Position numbers and translations under genes: made by a program. DNA of 64,000 bases from Solea solea (taxonomy: Eukaryota > Chordata > Actinopteri > Pleuronectiformes > Soleidae), in NCBI RefSeq assembly GCF_958295425.1, contig NC_081148.1:8775466-8839465 (forward strand), written 5' to 3'. Numbering within the stretch: position 1 is the stretch's first letter; the number at the start of each line of letters is the position of its first letter. Below are positions 59,487 to 64,000 of the stretch, one piece after another. The notes beneath the pieces are model-generated. The model was not told the DNA's origin, did not search any database, and saw nothing but the letters and a program-made list of their open reading frames with translations.

Positions 59487-59650
59487 TGGGTTTGAGTTCC
59501 CACTAGGTCAAAAAAGGGCTTGGGTAGCCCTGAGCATGGTACCCAACCCCCATTGCTCCCTGAGTGCTGCTCAGTGGCTGCCCGCTGCTCCTAATTCTAG
59601 GAAGGTTTCATAGTAGAGGAAGGGTTAAATTCAGAGGAGGAATTTCCCCC
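59487..59650 (+). mobile_element. Degenerate tRNA-derived SINE body
   Basis: TGAGCATGGTACCCAACCCC, CAGTGGCTGCCCGCTGCTCC and AGGGTTAAATTCAGAGGAGG follow the body of another common fish tRNA SINE. The word GGGTTTGAGTTCCCA upstream may be its B box. Confidence 0.6.
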
Positions 59651-60950
59651 TGCAATTTATTTTCTTCTAGGCTTAGATGATCTTCAAGGCAATAATCACA
59701 TTGGGTACCCCACTTGCAAATGCTAAAAAGATGATCACAGTCTCCCAGCTGAAGCTACAGCTCTCCACACTCTAATCACAATGGAGGGAAAGGTTGGAGA
59801 AGTTTATAACATGGACTAGTATGTAAACTTAAGATCCTTGATGATGCTGCTGTGATTGTTTATTTCACATTCTCTTACAGTGCTGAAATATTGTTTATTT
59901 TCTTATTGAAGATCCTTTACTCATAATATACAGAAACTAAGTGAAGAGCCGCGTAGGGCTTTTATTTTCTTTGAAGGAAGTGACTTTGACATCGACTAAT
60001 AGTCAATTTTATTTAAAAAAAAATAATAATAATTCAATCCCAGCATCCTCTGTTGTTTTGGGAATGAGACATGTTTCTCAGAGTGGCCGTTTGATGATCA
60101 CATGACACATTCATCTCTGAAAATGCGGTATACTTTTTGGTGAAGTGTCCCTTTAATGATATATCTTTTTACTATACTCATGAATAGTCACATGAGCTGA
60201 TCAACTTTTTAATACTAAAATGAAGAATCGAATAATAGAATAGTCATTCAATATGCCCATCCCTGCTAGAACATCACACACATGCACAACCACTAGCAGG
60301 CGTTATTTTCCTCTAATGAGGTGTTACAACACTTGGGTTGTGGCGTTCCATGGTTTAGGATGGTTTGGGGAAGGAGTGTGAATATGGTGTAGTTGTTGAA
60401 GTAAAGGAGGAGGAGGAGGAGGAGGAGGAGGAGGCTTCCTCACAAAAAGAGTAAAAGCCGAGCTTGTATTACCTTTTCACACGTCAGCCCGAAGCTGACA
60501 GGCTGCTAAAGCAAAGGTATTTTAACATCCAATTTCAACAGTTTTTTTGGCACAGTTGTGTGAAACTGGGGGTGAAAATGAAAATGGAGAGTGAAAGAAA
60601 GACCTAAACTTGGGAATAGATGGAGGTTTTCTCTTGTTATTTCTTGCATCCAGTGACGTAGACAAAAACAACTCAGAAACACATGAGAGAAAGTGGCGTT
60701 ACGTGGTTTTATTCATTTGAATGAAGTCTGTTGTTGCAGCAAGGTTGTCAATTTTTTTTAAATAAACACACACACATATCTGATAAAATAGGAATCTTGC
60801 TTTATTTTAAGGATATCCCAGTGTCAAACTACAACAAAGTCATGGTAATGGTTTGTATTTCTAGTTTTGATTTTACGCGAACAGTTTTGCCATTCACCCT
60901 TTCCCTCACACGTTCATATTATGTGTCTATATCATCTTTCAAGCAACATG

Positions 60951-61036
60951 GGGTTAAGTGTCTTGACCAAGGACACATCAGCATGTAGACTTGCAGAGCC
61001 AGGAATTGAACCCACAACCTTCGAGTCGAAGCTACC
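60951..61036 (-). mobile_element. tRNA-derived SINE fragment
   Basis: GGGTTAAGTGTCTTGACCAA and GGACACATCAGCATGTAGAC, then AGGAATTGAACCCACAACC: the reverse complement gives GGTTGTGGGTTCAATTCC, a good B box. Known fish SINE wording. Confidence 0.65.
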
Positions 61037-61832
61037 ATCATTTGGGCCGACAAAATACATGAAAAGAAACTTTTACCAGGTAAATTACAAACGATAACTC
61101 AGCGTTTCTGCGGTGAACCGTGCAATTACTTGGATACAATACAAAATAGTACTTGCCAGTGCCACCGTAATAGATGATGACGATTCTATATGTGAGTATT
61201 CTAAACTGCTGTGTAGTATTTTAACATCTGATAAACCTTTTTTAAACTGGATGAATGATGAACGTACAACCAGCCACCTTCTTGCGCTGCAGTATTTATT
61301 TGGCAGCGCAAACAAACTCTCACCAGTGAGAAGTGTAGACAAAGAAGACTGACATCCTTTCTGGTGCACGAAGGCCACCATAGTTCCTGGACACGCATGT
61401 TTGCAGTCTCGCCACGCGATGTCACTCATTCTTACCCGTTGGATATTTAACTGTGAAGCGATCGCAGATGAAGCCAATGTAGTGATTAAGATTTTCTTTT
61501 TTAAAAGCCAACCACAGCTATTGTAAACATAAATAATCTATTCTGACCAGTTTCAAACACAAAAGGCTGAAACAAGTGCTACCCCTGTTGTTAAAATTAA
61601 AATAAATCAAAGTATCCATTCAGGGGTTAACCGCCGCTCTCCTTCAGTGAGCTTGCATCCTATTTTGAGAAGGGTTAGCCAGGATTAAAGGGTGTTTCTG
61701 TCACTCTTATCTAGTGTTTGAGCACTTGATCATGGAGGCGTGCCTTAATCCGAACATCGATGCGGTTCCATCAACACGCTCTCCCAGAGCAACTTGGCAA
61801 CAAAGCGGCTATTGGGGCTTGTTTAGATGGGG

Positions 61833-61873
<41 letters not shown>

Positions 61874-62509
61874 TCTGTGTTTTGTTTTCTTTCTTTTTTT
61901 TAGAGAACACTGTTTGTGCTGTTGCTCGCTTTGATAGTTGATGCCAAATGTCTAATCTCATAAACTCATGCTTCTTCTCTTCTGACGGACGCAGACCTAA
62001 GATCTGTGAAGTGTTTGTCTGTGTGCAACACAAGTGTGTTTGTACGTGTGTTTTTCTTACCTATTCGGGACCTTTTTCCAGAATAATCGCTGATCTTTTT
62101 AGGAAACGTAGTCCTCGTTAGTCCACACCAAACCCTGTCTTAAAAAGGGACACATGTTATTCCTGTGCCCTTGGCTGGGAGTAATGTGTGAATTAAGGTT
62201 AGGATCGTGTGGCTTTGTGAGGACCAAACATGTATAAACCATACGGAGTGAGGACATGTTTGCACAGGAATCAGCGTCTTCAGAGAGGAGAGAGTGGGAA
62301 AAATGTGCAGTTTACATTTTTTGGCCTGTTTTTGGACATTGAGACAAAGACTCAAACAAATGTTAAATAAAACTTCTTGTTTTTCTTCATTTGTAAATTC
62401 TTAATACATCATTTTAACATGCAAATTGTAAATAACTGCCAGATATTGAAAATTATTCTGGAAAAATGTATGGTTAAAATAAGTCTAAAAGTCCAGGCAG
62501 ACATTTTGA

Positions 62510-62720
62510 GGCTTAGGTGTTAAAGGGTTAAAGGGTTTTTTGAGGGGGTTAAGACCTGGTTTTAGGGTTAGGGTAAGTGTAAGGGTTAAGGTTAGTAGTG
62601 ATGGTTAAGGTTAGGGTAAGGGGAATGGGAATGAAATACATCTATGATGTGTCCTCACTAAGATATAAAAGAAAACAAAGTGTGTGTGTGTGTGTGTGTG
62701 TGTGCGTGTGTGCGTGTGTC
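62510..62720 (+). repeat. GGTTAG-rich dispersed repeat ending in (GT)n, copy 2
   Basis: GGGGGTTAAGACCTGGTTTT, AGGGTTAGGGTAAGTG, GTGATGGTTAAGGTTAGGGT, then GTGTCCTCACTAAGATATAA and (GT)n at 62681-62719. The word order matches the copy at 33500-33960. A further related block with TGAGGACC and GTGAGGACAT lies at 62190-62265. Confidence 0.65.
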
Positions 62721-64000
62721 ACAGGGTTTGTTTGGAAAGCTAAGTGGGAGATTAAGTCAGGTTGGTTGATCACCAGCGGATTTGTTTACAATGATCTTTA
62801 GACAGAGATGATAAGCTGTTTATGTCAGAACTGTCATGAATAATTGCAAATGTTTGGGCCTTGTGTGGTTGTGAAACATGATAACGTGCATTCGATGGGA
62901 CCTTCCATCAGCACTGATTAGCAATTCTATATCACTGTTGAAAATGACTTTTGGCGCCTAGGACAGTGAAATAAACACCGTAGACGGCGATGCTTAAAAT
63001 ATGAAGTACAATAAACATGTATCATCAACATCATTAATGATCATAGACAGATGTTCATATGTATTTTGAGAGATAATTACGAAAATGACCCTGATTTCCA
63101 AATGATAAAAGTTGATTGCTCCCAACAAAAGGCTTGTAAAATCAGTGCAAAGGGATTATCAGGACAATACGCTGCAAATGACACATCCGTGCTGCATTTC
63201 AGACTGCTACTCTTGGGTTTATTTTTCTTCTGGACGCTTACAGTTCTTCGAGTGAAACCGTCTGTGAAGGGAATTAGGAATTATTGAACTGATCACAAGC
63301 CACTGGAATTTGTTATTTGATTCAGTGCAAGTTGAGCACTGGTGGGCAAGTCACACACTGAGCCAAACATGGTAAACATAAGAAGATGAAATTATATCAA
63401 TAAAATGCATTTTAAGGAAAATCAATTCATTGTGCTCTTGAATTTCAAAAACAATTTGGGTATTGGTGCAGGCAGAGATAGACAGACTTTGTATGGTCAA
63501 ACGAGGGGGGGTAAAAAAAAGGCCCTCTGCTTCCCTCATGGGCCTGCTGGTTATTTGACAGGACTGTATATCATACTCTTGGATGAGCTGTAATTGCAAG
63601 TGACTGGTCTGTGTTTCTCAGAAGTGGTAGTGTTGTGAGTGTGTGTGCACGCATGTGGTAGTGGGGGTCAGTGGTGTTTTTGTAAAAAATAAAAGGAGAA
63701 GTGTTGCGCTTGCTGTGGATTCTTTAGGAAATTGCTGTCGCACACACAGGGGCTGGAGCCGGGCCCTGGCGACGGAGACGGAGTCTGGCTCCCAGAACCA
63801 TTACAGTGCCTGCTGGAGCCACGGAGGCCAAGCTGTGTGCAAAAGTGTGTGTTTTGATAGTGCGGCAAGAGTTTAGGGGCCAGGCTGGACACGAGGTGCA
63901 TTTAAGTAGGAGTTAAGGTACCTGCGTTATTATTCTTTAATAGTATTATAGCTCATTTTGTTGTCAAGAATATTGTTTAGGAGGAGGATGTTTTTTTTTT

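Larger units (their letters stand above)
59229..64000. other. No gene seen; mixed repeat fragments and microsatellites
   Basis: Outside the listed elements I see (GGA)n at 60406-60434, (CA)n at 61833-61871 and T-rich sequence at the right edge. 60120-60268 contains fish-repeat words (GTGAAGTGTCCCTTTAA, CAATATGCCCATCCCT). The interval 61085-61477 is open on both strands but matches no family. Confidence 0.5.

Noticed and set aside
61085..61477. 130-codon minus-strand frame, with a 79-codon plus-strand frame opposite
   Set aside because: No known domain; open on both strands; neighbours are SINE and microsatellite debris. Possibly an old transposon piece, but there is no TIR evidence.
62560..62640. 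Telomeric repeat
   Set aside because: GGTTAGGG words are irregular and belong to a dispersed repeat family also seen at 33500; there is no tandem TTAGGG array.

Overview
This window reads as nuclear genomic DNA from a ray-finned (probably percomorph) fish. The evidence is the repeat content: tRNA-headed SINE fragments, short hAT and PIF/Harbinger-like elements, 3' tails of fish LINEs, many CA/GT/TA microsatellites and an AT-rich, CpG-poor background. I found no protein-coding exon, rRNA or functional tRNA gene I could defend. The open frames present are short, cross microsatellites or repeats, and match no family I recognise.

Bases 1-10519 are the right-hand end of a macrosatellite array with a period of about 2.4-2.6 kb. 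I read five units: U1 (1-2285, cut by the window edge), U2 (2286-4706), U3 (4711-5418, a collapsed unit keeping only its 3' end), U4 (5419-7915) and U5 (7916-10519). Each full unit holds about 14 degenerate monomers sharing an AAGTTTnGTnCAGATCGGAC-like core. Each also has dense ACTTCCTGT (ETS-like) motifs, one YY1-like CAAGATGGCGGA and one or two strong CTCF-like TCACCAGGGGGCGC motifs, all on the same strand. Near unit ends an (AAT)n tract carries a hairpin-forming minisatellite of about 52 bp (0, 3, 1, 1 and 6 copies in U1-U5). Three unit junctions carry an identical, CpG-dense, palindromic cassette flanked by 16-bp repeats. This cassette/hairpin system is the most unusual feature of the window.

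Bases 10520-64000 are intergenic or intronic. They hold nested transposon fossils: hAT elements with 8-bp target duplications at 18624-19204, 26809-27043 and 42207-42350; a Harbinger-like MITE family at 19273-19904, 27339-27991 and 36601-37010; a LINE 3' end inside one MITE; and a TTAA-flanked element at 46792-47156. Seven or more tRNA-derived SINE pieces, long TA and CA tracts, and mononucleotide G and C runs are also present. Several repeat-free stretches rich in homeodomain-like TAATTA words could be conserved non-coding elements, but that cannot be judged from one sequence.

No genes work together here. The window looks like a gene-poor regulatory desert or very large intron beside a macrosatellite.
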